Shown in pieces: positions 1 through 7,082 of a stretch of DNA of 7,082 nucleotides. Position 1 is the first letter of the stretch. Each line of letters begins with the position of its first letter. The notes below the pieces were generated by a model. The model worked only from the letters and a program-made list of their open reading frames with translations. It searched no databases and was not told the origin of the DNA. Source of the stretch: Pseudomonadota bacterium (GTDB lineage: Bacteria > Myxococcota > Polyangia > Polyangiales > Polyangiaceae); the NCBI GenBank assembly GCA_023419055.1, contig JAEZYO010000831.1:1-7082 (forward strand). Reading direction: 5' to 3'. A program made the position numbers and the translations under genes.

Positions 1-881
1 TCGCCATGCTGCGTGAAGCCGCCGAGGTGGTCGGTGTTTCGCCGCACAAGCTCGAGCCGTTCGCGGGGACGGATTCCACTCGTGACGATCGCCTTTACGT
101 GGTGGAGGCCGGGCCCAAGCTCAAGCCGAGCGATCGCAAGCCGGGCAAGCCGAGCAAGGCGGCGGGAGCGGCTCAGCTGGCGTACGTGGAGACCGCCTAC
201 GCGCTCGTGCGGAGCGCGCCGAAGCGGGCGCTCGTGACCGGGCCGGTGAGCAAGGCCGCGATCGCTCACTCGGGCCTCGCGAGGGCGCGTCATTTTCGCG
301 GTCACACGGAGTGGCTGCAGGATCTCGACGGCGCGAAGAGCAGCGTGATGTGCTTCGCTTCGGAGCGGGTCACCACGAGCCTGGTCACGACCCACTTGCC
401 GATCGCAGCGGTGCCGAAGGCGCTGACTCCGGCGCTCGTCGCCGAGTCGACGTACTGGCTCGCGCGCTTGCTCCAGGGGCTCGGCAAGCGCCGTCCCCAC
501 GTCGCCGTCGCGTCGTTGAACCCCCACGCCGGTGAAGACGGCATGTTCGGACGCGAAGAATCACGAGCAATTTTGCCCGGCATGAAGCGAGCGGAGAAGC
601 GCCTGGGCAAGACCTGCGTGGTCACGGGTCCGATCGGCGCGGAGACCGCGTATCGTAAGGCCTACGCGGCGCACTACGACGGCGTCGTCGCCATGTATCA
701 CGATCAAGCGACGATACCGATGAAGCTCGTCGCCTTCGGTGACGCGGTGAACGTGACGATGGGGCTTTCTATCGTGCGCACGAGCGTCGACCATGGGACC
801 GCGTACGACATCGCCTGGAGCGGTCGCGCCGACGCAGCCGGGATGACGGCAGCGCTCGAGCTCGCGCTCAAGCTGGTTTAG
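1..881 (+). CDS. pdxA: 4-hydroxythreonine-4-phosphate dehydrogenase PdxA, 5' end cut by the window
   Basis: PdxA oxidises 4-phosphohydroxy-L-threonine with NAD in the cytoplasm; the product is condensed by PdxJ to pyridoxine 5'-phosphate. The frame is open to the window edge (first whole codon at 3-5), and the family's N-terminal GDPAGIGPE-type motif is missing, so the gene starts upstream; the ATG at 6 is internal. Numbering from that ATG, the sequence shows the PGKPS segment (46-50), TGPVSK (78-83), GHTE (99-102), TTHLP (128-132), LNPHAGEDG (171-179), MYHDQ (230-234) and TSVDHGTA (259-266). By alignment with the E. coli enzyme, the three metal-binding histidines are H130, H174 and H232, and all are present. 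An oddity is GPIGAET (208-214), where E. coli has GPLPADT, so a conserved Asp is replaced by E213. The stop is TAG at 879-881. It converges on the galactanase gene and seems functionally unrelated to the - strand cluster. Identification is firm. Confidence 0.95.
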   Translation, partial: AMLREAAEVVGVSPHKLEPFAGTDSTRDDRLYVVEAGPKLKPSDRKPGKPSKAAGAAQLAYVETAYALVRSAPKRALVTGPVSKAAIAHSGLARARHFRGHTEWLQDLDGAKSSVMCFASERVTTSLVTTHLPIAAVPKALTPALVAESTYWLARLLQGLGKRRPHVAVASLNPHAGEDGMFGREESRAILPGMKRAEKRLGKTCVVTGPIGAETAYRKAYAAHYDGVVAMYHDQATIPMKLVAFGDAVNVTMGLSIVRTSVDHGTAYDIAWSGRADAAGMTAALELALKLV

Positions 882-910
882 AGCCGGTCCGAGCTTCCAG
901 GAGCGGCTCT
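880..910 (+). terminator. Hairpin in the convergent gap, probable pdxA terminator
   Basis: AGAGCCG (880-886) pairs with CGGCTCT (904-910). Inside it, after one G-G mismatch (887/903), TCC (888-890) pairs with GGA (900-902) around a 9-base loop. The stem begins in the pdxA stop codon and fills most of the 36-bp gap before the stop codon of the opposing galactanase. The run of T after the stem is very short on the + strand (TCTT) and absent on the - strand, so it is a weak or atypical intrinsic terminator. Its placement between convergent genes supports the call; the structure is seen, the function is inferred. Confidence 0.45.
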
Positions 911-917
911 TGGCCGT

Positions 918-2504
918 TCACGGGATGAACTCGCTCATCGCGGGCAGCGCGACGGACTCGAAGTCGAAGAGCGCCTGATTCTCCCAGTTGTTTCCGCTGA
1001 GCGGATCGGAGGGATCCCAGCCGTTGCCGGGCACGGCGGTCCAGGTCGCGTCCCAGTAGAACGCGCCGAGACCTCGGCCGTTCGGCACCGAGCGGACGAT
1101 CGTCAACACGTCCCGGAAGTTCCGGGCCTGACCGTCGGGGGTCGCGGGGTACCCGGAGACGAGCTGGCTCTCGAGTCCGATCGCGTTGGCCTGGCCGTCG
1201 ACCCAATCCAGGGTGAAGGGGTATGCCGTCTCGGCGACCAGCACGTCCTTGTCGTAGCGCGCCGAAATGTCGTTCAGGTTCCACTGCAGATCGCCGAGCG
1301 ATCCGTGCCAGTACCCGTAATACGAGACGCCGATCACGTCGAAGGGCACGCCACGCGACGTGATGTTGTCGAACCACCAGCGATAGAGGCCGTTGTCGCC
1401 GCCGTTGGCGAGGTGGATCACGACCTTGGTGCTCGGAGAGCAAGCCTTGACTGCCTTGTAGCCGGCGGTGAGAAAGGTCGCGAGGTTGTCCCAGTTGGGA
1501 GGATCCCAGGTGTGACCGTCGGGCCAGAGCATCCCGGCGTTGAGCTCGTTGCCGATCTGCATCATGTCGGGCCCCTTGCCGCGAACGCTCATGCTGCGGC
1601 AAGCCTCGTAGGCGTGATCGTAGACGGCCTGGCGCAGCTCTTCGGTGGAGTAGTCCGCCCAAGCCGCGGGCTTCGACTGCTGGCCGGGATCGGCCCAGGT
1701 ATCCGAGAAATGCAGATCGCCGAGCACCTTGAGACCTGCTTCACGCGCGCGCCGAGCCAGCTCTCGGGCTTCGAATAGGTCGTGGTAGCCGTCCGCTGGA
1801 TCCACCCAGACTCGCACGCGAACGTGAGAGGCTCCGTGGTCTTTCAGAATATCGAGCGCCGAGGGGGCGTGGCAGCGGTTCGGTCGCCGAAAATCGTCGA
1901 AGTACTCGCCGCCGTAATCTTCCGACTTGGTCAGGCTCGACACGTCCGCCCCGAGCACGGAGAGCTGCGCCGCGCCGGGCACGAGCTCGACGTCGTCGAA
2001 GTTCGACCACTCACCGCCAGCCGCGTCCGTGTGGAGGCGTATCGTGCAGGAGCGCTTGGCGACCTGCATCGACACGACCACTTGGAGCCATTGATCCGCC
2101 CACGCTACCGGCACGTACACGCGCTCTTTGTTCGAGCCGCAGCGCAGCTCGACGTAGCTGTTGTTCTCACCGGGGCTGCGCTTCACGCGGGCGCGCAGCG
2201 TGTACGGCCCTGGCTTCAGCCCGTCGACGACGTGGTCGGTGTCGACCGAGTAGTCCTGCGCGCTCCAGTGACTGAGCCGGAAGTTGCCGGAATAGCCGCC
2301 CCACTCCGTGAAATCGGCGTCGACCGAGCCGGAGCTCTTCCAACCCACGGGGCTTGCGACTCCGGTCCCGTCTTGCTCGAAGCCGGGGTTGGGAAGCGCG
2401 GGAGCGGGAGCCGGGGAGGGCGGGCAGTGCCCCGCCTGCGCCCCGCCTGCGAAGAGCGCCAGCGAAAGACCAACGAACGAACCGAATGCCTGCCTGATCG
2501 ACAT
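918..2504 (-). CDS. Secreted GH53 arabinogalactan endo-beta-1,4-galactanase with N-terminal CBM61-like domain
   Basis: The 528-aa protein is expected to hydrolyse beta-1,4-galactan, the side chain of pectin and type I arabinogalactan, outside the cytoplasm. Residues 1-24 form a signal peptide (hydrophobic core, cleavage likely after AQA). A short Pro/Ala linker (28-38) leads to a beta-sandwich binding domain at about 36-176. The GH53 barrel runs from GADVS (185-189) to the C-terminus. Family hallmarks are VRVRVWVDP (228-236), HFSDTWADPG (265-274; most relatives have HYSDTW), MQIGNE with the general acid/base E320, and VAETAYP with the nucleophile E425. No catalytic residue is missing. Start: ATG at 2504 with AAAGGG 8 nt upstream, directly before a good signal peptide; stop TGA at 918-920. 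It lies 83 bp after kinase B on the same strand and may be the last gene of that operon or have its own promoter. Exact specificity (galactan versus arabinogalactan) cannot be read from the sequence. Confidence 0.94.
   Translation of the reverse strand: MSIRQAFGSFVGLSLALFAGGAQAGHCPPSPAPAPALPNPGFEQDGTGVASPVGWKSSGSVDADFTEWGGYSGNFRLSHWSAQDYSVDTDHVVDGLKPGPYTLRARVKRSPGENNSYVELRCGSNKERVYVPVAWADQWLQVVVSMQVAKRSCTIRLHTDAAGGEWSNFDDVELVPGAAQLSVLGADVSSLTKSEDYGGEYFDDFRRPNRCHAPSALDILKDHGASHVRVRVWVDPADGYHDLFEARELARRAREAGLKVLGDLHFSDTWADPGQQSKPAAWADYSTEELRQAVYDHAYEACRSMSVRGKGPDMMQIGNELNAGMLWPDGHTWDPPNWDNLATFLTAGYKAVKACSPSTKVVIHLANGGDNGLYRWWFDNITSRGVPFDVIGVSYYGYWHGSLGDLQWNLNDISARYDKDVLVAETAYPFTLDWVDGQANAIGLESQLVSGYPATPDGQARNFRDVLTIVRSVPNGRGLGAFYWDATWTAVPGNGWDPSDPLSGNNWENQALFDFESVALPAMSEFIP
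1977..2399 (-). other. CBM61-like galactan-binding domain of the galactanase
   Basis: Residues about 36-176 of the GH53 protein form a single beta-sandwich module: PNPGFE at the start, RLSHW (76-80), GLKPGPYTLRA (95-105), a cysteine pair (C122, C153), DQWLQVVV (137-144) and SNFDDVELV (167-175) at the end. Order and motifs match the domain encoded at 6568-7020, which argues that the two are homologous. CBM61 modules known from GH53 enzymes bind beta-1,4-galactan; assignment to CBM61 rather than another galactose-binding-like family is inference. Confidence 0.7.
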
Positions 2505-2512
2505 GTTCTTCG

Positions 2513-2518
2513 CCCTTT
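2513..2518 (-). promoter_or_regulatory. Ribosome binding site of the galactanase
   Basis: On the - strand AAAGGG lies 8 nt before the ATG at 2504. It supports this start, which also gives a complete signal peptide. Confidence 0.5.
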
Positions 2519-2556
2519 CCCGACGGCTCCTCGCCGTGCCCGGACACCTGCGTTCG

Positions 2557-2584
2557 ATTCATGAGCAGGGTGTCATTAATGAAT
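2557..2584 (-). promoter_or_regulatory. AT-rich palindromic site upstream of the galactanase, candidate operator
   Basis: The 83-bp gap between kinase B and the galactanase holds a local AT-rich patch in an otherwise GC-rich window. It contains the perfect palindrome TCATTAATGA (2573-2582), a second palindrome TCATGA (2559-2564) with TCAT half-sites 14 bases apart, and an overall inverted repeat ATTCAT/ATGAAT (2557-2562 and 2579-2584). The site is 53-80 bases before the start codon, a usual place for a promoter or operator. I see no convincing -35/-10 pair. Structure is seen; regulation of galactanase expression is inference. Confidence 0.35.
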
Positions 2585-2587
2585 GTA

Positions 2588-4096
2588 CTACAGACACTCG
2601 GGCTTGTACATCTTGATTCCGGCAGAGAAGTAGTACGGCGGATTACAGGAGGCGCCGTTGGGAGACTTCTGGGCCTTTCTGTCGGCCTTCTTCGAGTCCG
2701 GCGCTTCAGGCGGCGGCTCTTCGAGTGCTTCAGCGGGGAGGCCGCGGTGCTCGGCGGGCCTCGTGCCTCCCACCTCGTGCGCCGAGGAGTCGGGCTTCGA
2801 CGAAGACGGGCTAGGCAGCTCGGCCCTCGTGGTAGCGATTGCGGTCTCGGCAGCCTTCGATGCCGCGGGGGCCTCCGTGGGGCGCGCCGCCCCGAGAGGG
2901 CCGCCGCCTTCCGGGCCCGCCCGGAGCGCGCTCTGCGCGTAGAAGCCTGCGCCGGCGAGCAACAGGAGCCCTCCGAGAGCGGCCCACTTGAGGCGCGAGC
3001 GAGCGCTCGGCTCCTCGACGTTGTCGTTCGCGGCGACTCCGAGCGCCGCGGGCGGAGCCTCCGCCAGACGGGGCGAGGGAAGCAGGCTCTCTTTCAGCGC
3101 GCTGCTGATCAACGCTTCACGCTGTAGACGCTCCGTACGAAACGTCTCGGCGAGGAGCGCGCCGACGCGCCGCAACGACGTTTGATCGGAGCACCGCACG
3201 CGATAGGCGTCGAGGTCCTGCTGTAGCTCGCGCGCGCTCGAGTAGCGCTCCGAGGCGCGTCCGGCGGTCGCCTTGACGATGATGGCTTCGAGCTCGGGAT
3301 CGATCGGGCCGTGGTCGCTGGGCCGCGGGATGGCGAAAGTGGCCAGGCGGTGCATCAAGTTCGGATCGGGCACGCCTTCCCACATGCGCTTTCCGATCGC
3401 GGCCTCCCACAACATGCTCCCGACGGAGAAGACGTCCGCGCGGCGATCGAGCGGACCGTCGAGCAGCTGCTCGGGTGCCATGTAGCCGAGCTTGCCCTTG
3501 ATCTCGCCGGCGGCGGTGTGACTCTCCACGCCGCGCGATTTGGCGATCCCGAAATCCAGTACCTTGACCGCGCCGTCGCAGGTGATGAAGACGTTGTGGG
3601 GGCTGACGTCGCGGTGGACGATGCCGAGCGGAGTCCCGTCGAAATCGCAAAGATCGTGCGCGTAGTGCAGGCCCGAGAGCACCTCGGAGAGGATCGCGAG
3701 GCGCATGGCGAGGGTGACCTGCCGCGTCGATCGCAGCGCGGACAGCGGCTTGCCGTCGAGGTACTCCATCACCAGGAACGGAGGCGACGCGCTCAGGTTG
3801 ACCTCCTGCACCTGAACCAGGTTCGGGTGATTGAAGCGCGCGGACAGGCGCGCTTCGTTCGCGAAAAGGTGCGCGATGGACTCGTCACCGAGATCGCTCA
3901 CGCGCATGGCCTTGAGCACGACGAGCTTGGTGAAATCACTCGCGCCCTTCGCGCGGGCCAAGAAGACCTTGCCCATGCCGCCCTCGCCGAGCTCGAGGAT
4001 GGGCGTGTAGCTCATCCCGCTCGAGCTGACGACGGTGCCGAACGCCTCGCTCGATTCGCCTCTGCGGCGTGCTGCGCTCGACGATGGTTGGCTCAT
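2588..4096 (-). CDS. Transmembrane PknB-type Ser/Thr protein kinase (kinase B)
   Basis: The 502-aa protein has a cytoplasmic Hanks-type kinase domain at about 30-300: P-loop GEGGMGKV (37-44), ATP lysine K62 in VVLKAM, partner glutamate E81, catalytic HRDVSPHN (161-168, D163 and N168), DFG (181-183), MAPEQ (206-210) and D221 in ADVFSVG. All key residues are present, so it should be active. After a juxtamembrane part (to about 368) one TM helix (about 370-390, LLLLAGAGF core) anchors it. The outside part is a low-complexity Ala/Pro/Ser/Glu linker without a recognisable sensor domain, ending in the conserved 19-residue peptide with C484 and C501. Start: ATG at 4096 with GAGG 8 nt upstream; it is 22 bp after the PEGA-like gene, so probably co-transcribed. 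Stop TAG at 2588-2590. The activation segment (184-205) has Ser/Thr candidates at S192, T194. Substrates are unknown. Confidence 0.93.
   Translation of the reverse strand: MSQPSSSAARRRGESSEAFGTVVSSSGMSYTPILELGEGGMGKVFLARAKGASDFTKLVVLKAMRVSDLGDESIAHLFANEARLSARFNHPNLVQVQEVNLSASPPFLVMEYLDGKPLSALRSTRQVTLAMRLAILSEVLSGLHYAHDLCDFDGTPLGIVHRDVSPHNVFITCDGAVKVLDFGIAKSRGVESHTAAGEIKGKLGYMAPEQLLDGPLDRRADVFSVGSMLWEAAIGKRMWEGVPDPNLMHRLATFAIPRPSDHGPIDPELEAIIVKATAGRASERYSSARELQQDLDAYRVRCSDQTSLRRVGALLAETFRTERLQREALISSALKESLLPSPRLAEAPPAALGVAANDNVEEPSARSRLKWAALGGLLLLAGAGFYAQSALRAGPEGGGPLGAARPTEAPAASKAAETAIATTRAELPSPSSSKPDSSAHEVGGTRPAEHRGLPAEALEEPPPEAPDSKKADRKAQKSPNGASCNPPYYFSAGIKMYKPECL
2591..2647 (-). other. Conserved C-terminal extracytoplasmic peptide of kinase B
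   Basis: The last 19 residues read CNPPYYFSAGIKMYKPECL. They match the end of kinase A at 17 of 19 positions although the linkers before them do not align. The two cysteines, 17 positions apart, could form a disulfide loop in the periplasm. The function is unknown. Confidence 0.85.
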
Positions 4097-4104
4097 GACC
4101 CTTG

Positions 4105-4108
4105 CCTC
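4105..4108 (-). promoter_or_regulatory. Ribosome binding site of kinase B
   Basis: GAGG on the - strand, 8 nt before the ATG at 4096, within the 22-bp gap after the PEGA-like gene. There is no room for a separate promoter in this gap. Confidence 0.55.
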
Positions 4109-4118
4109 GGCGAGGCGA

Positions 4119-5005
4119 TCACCACCGACCCGATGCGCTCACCCCGAGCGACCGTCGCGCATCGCCGACGTTGCCGACGTCGAAGGTGAACCCCGACGCG
4201 CTCTGCTGCGGCTGCTCCGTCGGGCGCGCCAGGTAGACGATGGCCGCGCCGAGCAGCGCCGCCGCGCCCACGCCGGCGGAGATGTCGCCGATCAGGTAGA
4301 AGCGCTCCATGTCTTCGAGATCTTTGCTGCTGCAGTCGGGAGAGCAGCTGCGCTCGAGCTCGTCTTGCTCCGATTTGCCGAGGTAGGAGAAGACGCCGAA
4401 GCTGCCGAGCCCGGCGACACCCAGCCCGAGCAAGGGATAGACGATGAACGGAGTGGGGCGCTCCGGCGGGGGCGGCGGCGCTGCAGGAGCCAGGGGAGGC
4501 GGGGGCGGCGGAGCTGCCTCGACGCGCTTCGACTCGAAGTCGAAAGAGAGCATGCGCATGCGCTGCCCTTCCGGCACCACGAGCTCCTCTTCGCGCGGCT
4601 CGAAGGAAGCAAGCTCGACCCGCACCCGGTGGGAGCCGGGGTTGACCTTGAAAGCGTGAACGCGGTCCGTGACCACTTGCCCGTCGACGGAGACGATCGC
4701 GTCGGAGGCGACCTTCCCGTCCAGGCGGACCTCGAAGACGAGGGAAGGGGTGATCCGCTCGAGCTCGGTGATCCAGTCACCGCAGTCGGAGATGATGGCG
4801 CCGGGGCAGGACGCGCTCGAGCAGACCTGCAGGTGCTCCTGAGCTTCCAGGAAGCGAGCGCTCTGCTTCAGCTGCTGGGCGTTGCGGTGCGCCTCCAAGC
4901 ACTGGTCTCGAGTGGGTTCTACCTCTTCGGCGAGCACGGGGCCGGCGAACGAGAGGGCGCTGGTGAGACAGCCGAGGCACGCTGCGGCGCGGGCGAGGTC
5001 GAACA

Positions 5006-5006
<1 letters not shown>
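4119..5006 (-). CDS. PEGA-like secreted/membrane protein encoded between the two kinases
   Basis: The 295-aa product begins with a signal peptide (1-26, cleavage likely after VLA). An N-terminal alpha-helical, Cys-containing part (about 30-86: C36, C62, C67, C75) resembles the TPR-like front part common in myxobacterial kinase-neighbour proteins. A PEGA-like beta module follows at about 88-158 (VSVDGQ 105-110, VNPGSHRVRVE 121-131). After a proline-rich linker (166-181) come two TM helices (about 187-208 and 237-260) with a short Cys-containing loop between them (C221, C225). The start is the ATG at 5006, whose A is also the last base of the kinase A stop codon; GGAG lies 8 nt upstream, so translation is probably coupled. 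The open frame continues upstream to 5354, but that part overlaps kinase A and lacks a signal peptide. No catalytic motif is seen. A periplasmic scaffold or input protein for the kinases is a guess from context. Confidence 0.85.
4464..4511 (-). repeat. Low-complexity proline-rich coding tract
   Basis: A G-rich run on the + strand encodes PPPPPPLAPAAPPPPP (residues 166-181) of the PEGA-like protein. It is a spacer between the periplasmic module and the first TM helix and a likely place for length variation by slippage. Confidence 0.7.
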
Positions 5007-6541
<1,535 letters not shown>

Positions 6542-6552
6542 AGGCACTCGAG

Positions 6553-7082
6553 CTACTCCTCCGCCTGCTCTTCGCGTTCGAAGGTGAAGAGGTCGGCGTT
6601 GAGCCAGTTGCCCGCGTTGGACTCCATGCTCAGGCCCACCTCGCATGAGCCGCCGACGACCTCGATGCCGGTGACCTCGACGGCCAACCATTGAGACGCG
6701 TTCGTCAGCGGTACGGGTACGGGCTCCGGATCCGTGCCGCCGCAGTTGCGCGCGAACAGCGTGACGGCGTCGAAGCCGTCACCACGGCTGAAGTAACCCT
6801 TGAAGGTGTACGTGCCGTCCGCGAGCCCGAGGATGGTCTGATGGATCTCGACGGTGAAGTCCTCCGTCTCGTGCCAGGTGCTAAGCTCGTAGTCTCCTTC
6901 GGGGACGCTCCCGGCACCCACGGGCCACTGCACGAAGATGTACTTCTTCGCGAGCGCTTCTGGCGGTTCCACGGTCCAGCCGAACGTGCTCGCCGTCTCG
7001 AAGCTCGGGTTCACGAGCTCGCCCACGGCGCCGGTCCCGCCGTTCGGCGCGCCGCCGTCGCCCGCCCCGCCGTGTCCCGCGC
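6553..7082 (-). CDS. Secreted protein ending in a CBM61-like domain, 5' end beyond the window
   Basis: The frame is open to the right edge, so the N-terminus is missing; the GTG at 7026 is an internal valine. The visible part is a Gly/Ala/Asp/Asn-rich linker (7080-7024, with GHGGAGDGGAPNGGTGA), then one beta-sandwich domain (7020-6568), then a short acidic tail and TAG (6553-6555). Domain motifs are LVNPSFE, YELSTWH, GLADGTYTFKGYF, FARNCGG, ASQWLAVEVTG, GGSCEVGL and NWLNADLFTFE. The same order occurs in the binding domain of the galactanase in this window and in CBM61-type modules of GH53 enzymes. Such linkers often follow a lipobox or signal peptide in myxobacteria, so a surface lipoprotein that binds galactan is likely. 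No catalytic domain follows, because kinase A starts 11 bp later. An enzyme domain before the linker, outside the window, cannot be excluded. Confidence 0.82.
   Translation of the reverse strand, partial: AGHGGAGDGGAPNGGTGAVGELVNPSFETASTFGWTVEPPEALAKKYIFVQWPVGAGSVPEGDYELSTWHETEDFTVEIHQTILGLADGTYTFKGYFSRGDGFDAVTLFARNCGGTDPEPVPVPLTNASQWLAVEVTGIEVVGGSCEVGLSMESNAGNWLNADLFTFEREEQAEE
6556..6560 (-). promoter_or_regulatory. Possible ribosome binding site of kinase A
   Basis: AGGAG, made by the last Glu codons and stop of the CBM gene (GAG GAG TAG), lies 14 nt before the ATG at 6541. The spacing is longer than ideal; a nearer GAG is the only alternative. It suggests coupling to translation of the CBM gene. 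Confidence 0.35.

Noticed and set aside
868..1662. Second - strand open frame inside the galactanase gene (264 codons)
   Set aside because: It is Arg-rich frame-shifted translation of the GH53 gene; the GH53 frame is intact with both catalytic glutamates, so there is no sign of a frameshift.
2523..2537. Small hairpin ACGGC/GCCGT before the galactanase start
   Set aside because: Only 5 pairs with a 5-base loop and no flanking U-tract; too weak to call a terminator or riboswitch in GC-rich DNA.
1305..2564. + strand open frames opposite the galactanase
   Set aside because: The GH53 catalytic motifs, signal peptide and CBM are all on the - strand; the + frames show no homology that I recognise.
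2584..2610. Inverted repeat TGTAC/GTACA near the end of kinase B
   Set aside because: It is short and lies mostly in codons of the conserved C-terminal peptide, so protein coding explains it.
6542..6691. 50-residue N-terminal extension of kinase A
   Set aside because: It overlaps the CBM-domain gene, is Arg/His-rich, and the ATG at 6541 gives the normal short lead before the kinase domain.

Overview
The window is a high-GC segment with almost no intergenic space, and it looks like a myxobacterium (Myxococcota, probably class Polyangia). The main reasons are two PknB-type Ser/Thr kinases with the IVHRDVSPxNVF catalytic loop and a membrane-anchored extracytoplasmic tail, a PEGA-like two-TM protein lying between them, and a Gly/Ala/Asn-rich linker of the kind seen in secreted myxobacterial proteins. 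The taxonomic call is inference from protein style; there is no rRNA or other marker gene.

Layout. The left end (1-881, + strand) is the C-terminal ~85-90% of pdxA (vitamin B6 synthesis), cut by the window edge. It ends in a hairpin that fills the 36-bp convergent gap. Everything else is on the - strand, so transcription runs from right to left: a partial gene for a secreted carbohydrate-binding (CBM61-like) protein (7082-6553); Ser/Thr kinase A (6541-5006); a PEGA-like periplasmic/membrane protein (5006-4119); Ser/Thr kinase B (4096-2588); and a secreted GH53 endo-beta-1,4-galactanase with its own N-terminal CBM61-like domain (2504-918). The gaps are 11 bp, a 1-base overlap (TGATG), 22 bp and 83 bp. 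The first four genes look like one translationally linked operon. The galactanase could be its last gene or could have its own promoter in the 83-bp gap, which holds an AT-rich palindromic site.

How the genes may work together. The two outer - strand genes carry homologous galactan/galactose-type binding domains. The three inner genes form a kinase / PEGA protein / kinase block. Both kinases, otherwise diverged outside the catalytic domain, end in nearly the same 19-residue peptide, C[DN]PPYYFSAGIK[TM]YKPECL. It lies on the outside of the membrane after a low-complexity linker, and its codons differ mostly at silent sites, so the peptide is under protein-level selection. A reasonable but unproven model is a transmembrane phospho-signalling module tied to sensing or degrading pectic galactan/arabinogalactan. 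The conserved kinase tail and the CBM-kinase-galactanase arrangement are the most interesting points of the window. No RNA genes, CRISPR arrays, insertion sequences or integrase-type features were seen, and no gene-free stretch is longer than 83 bp.
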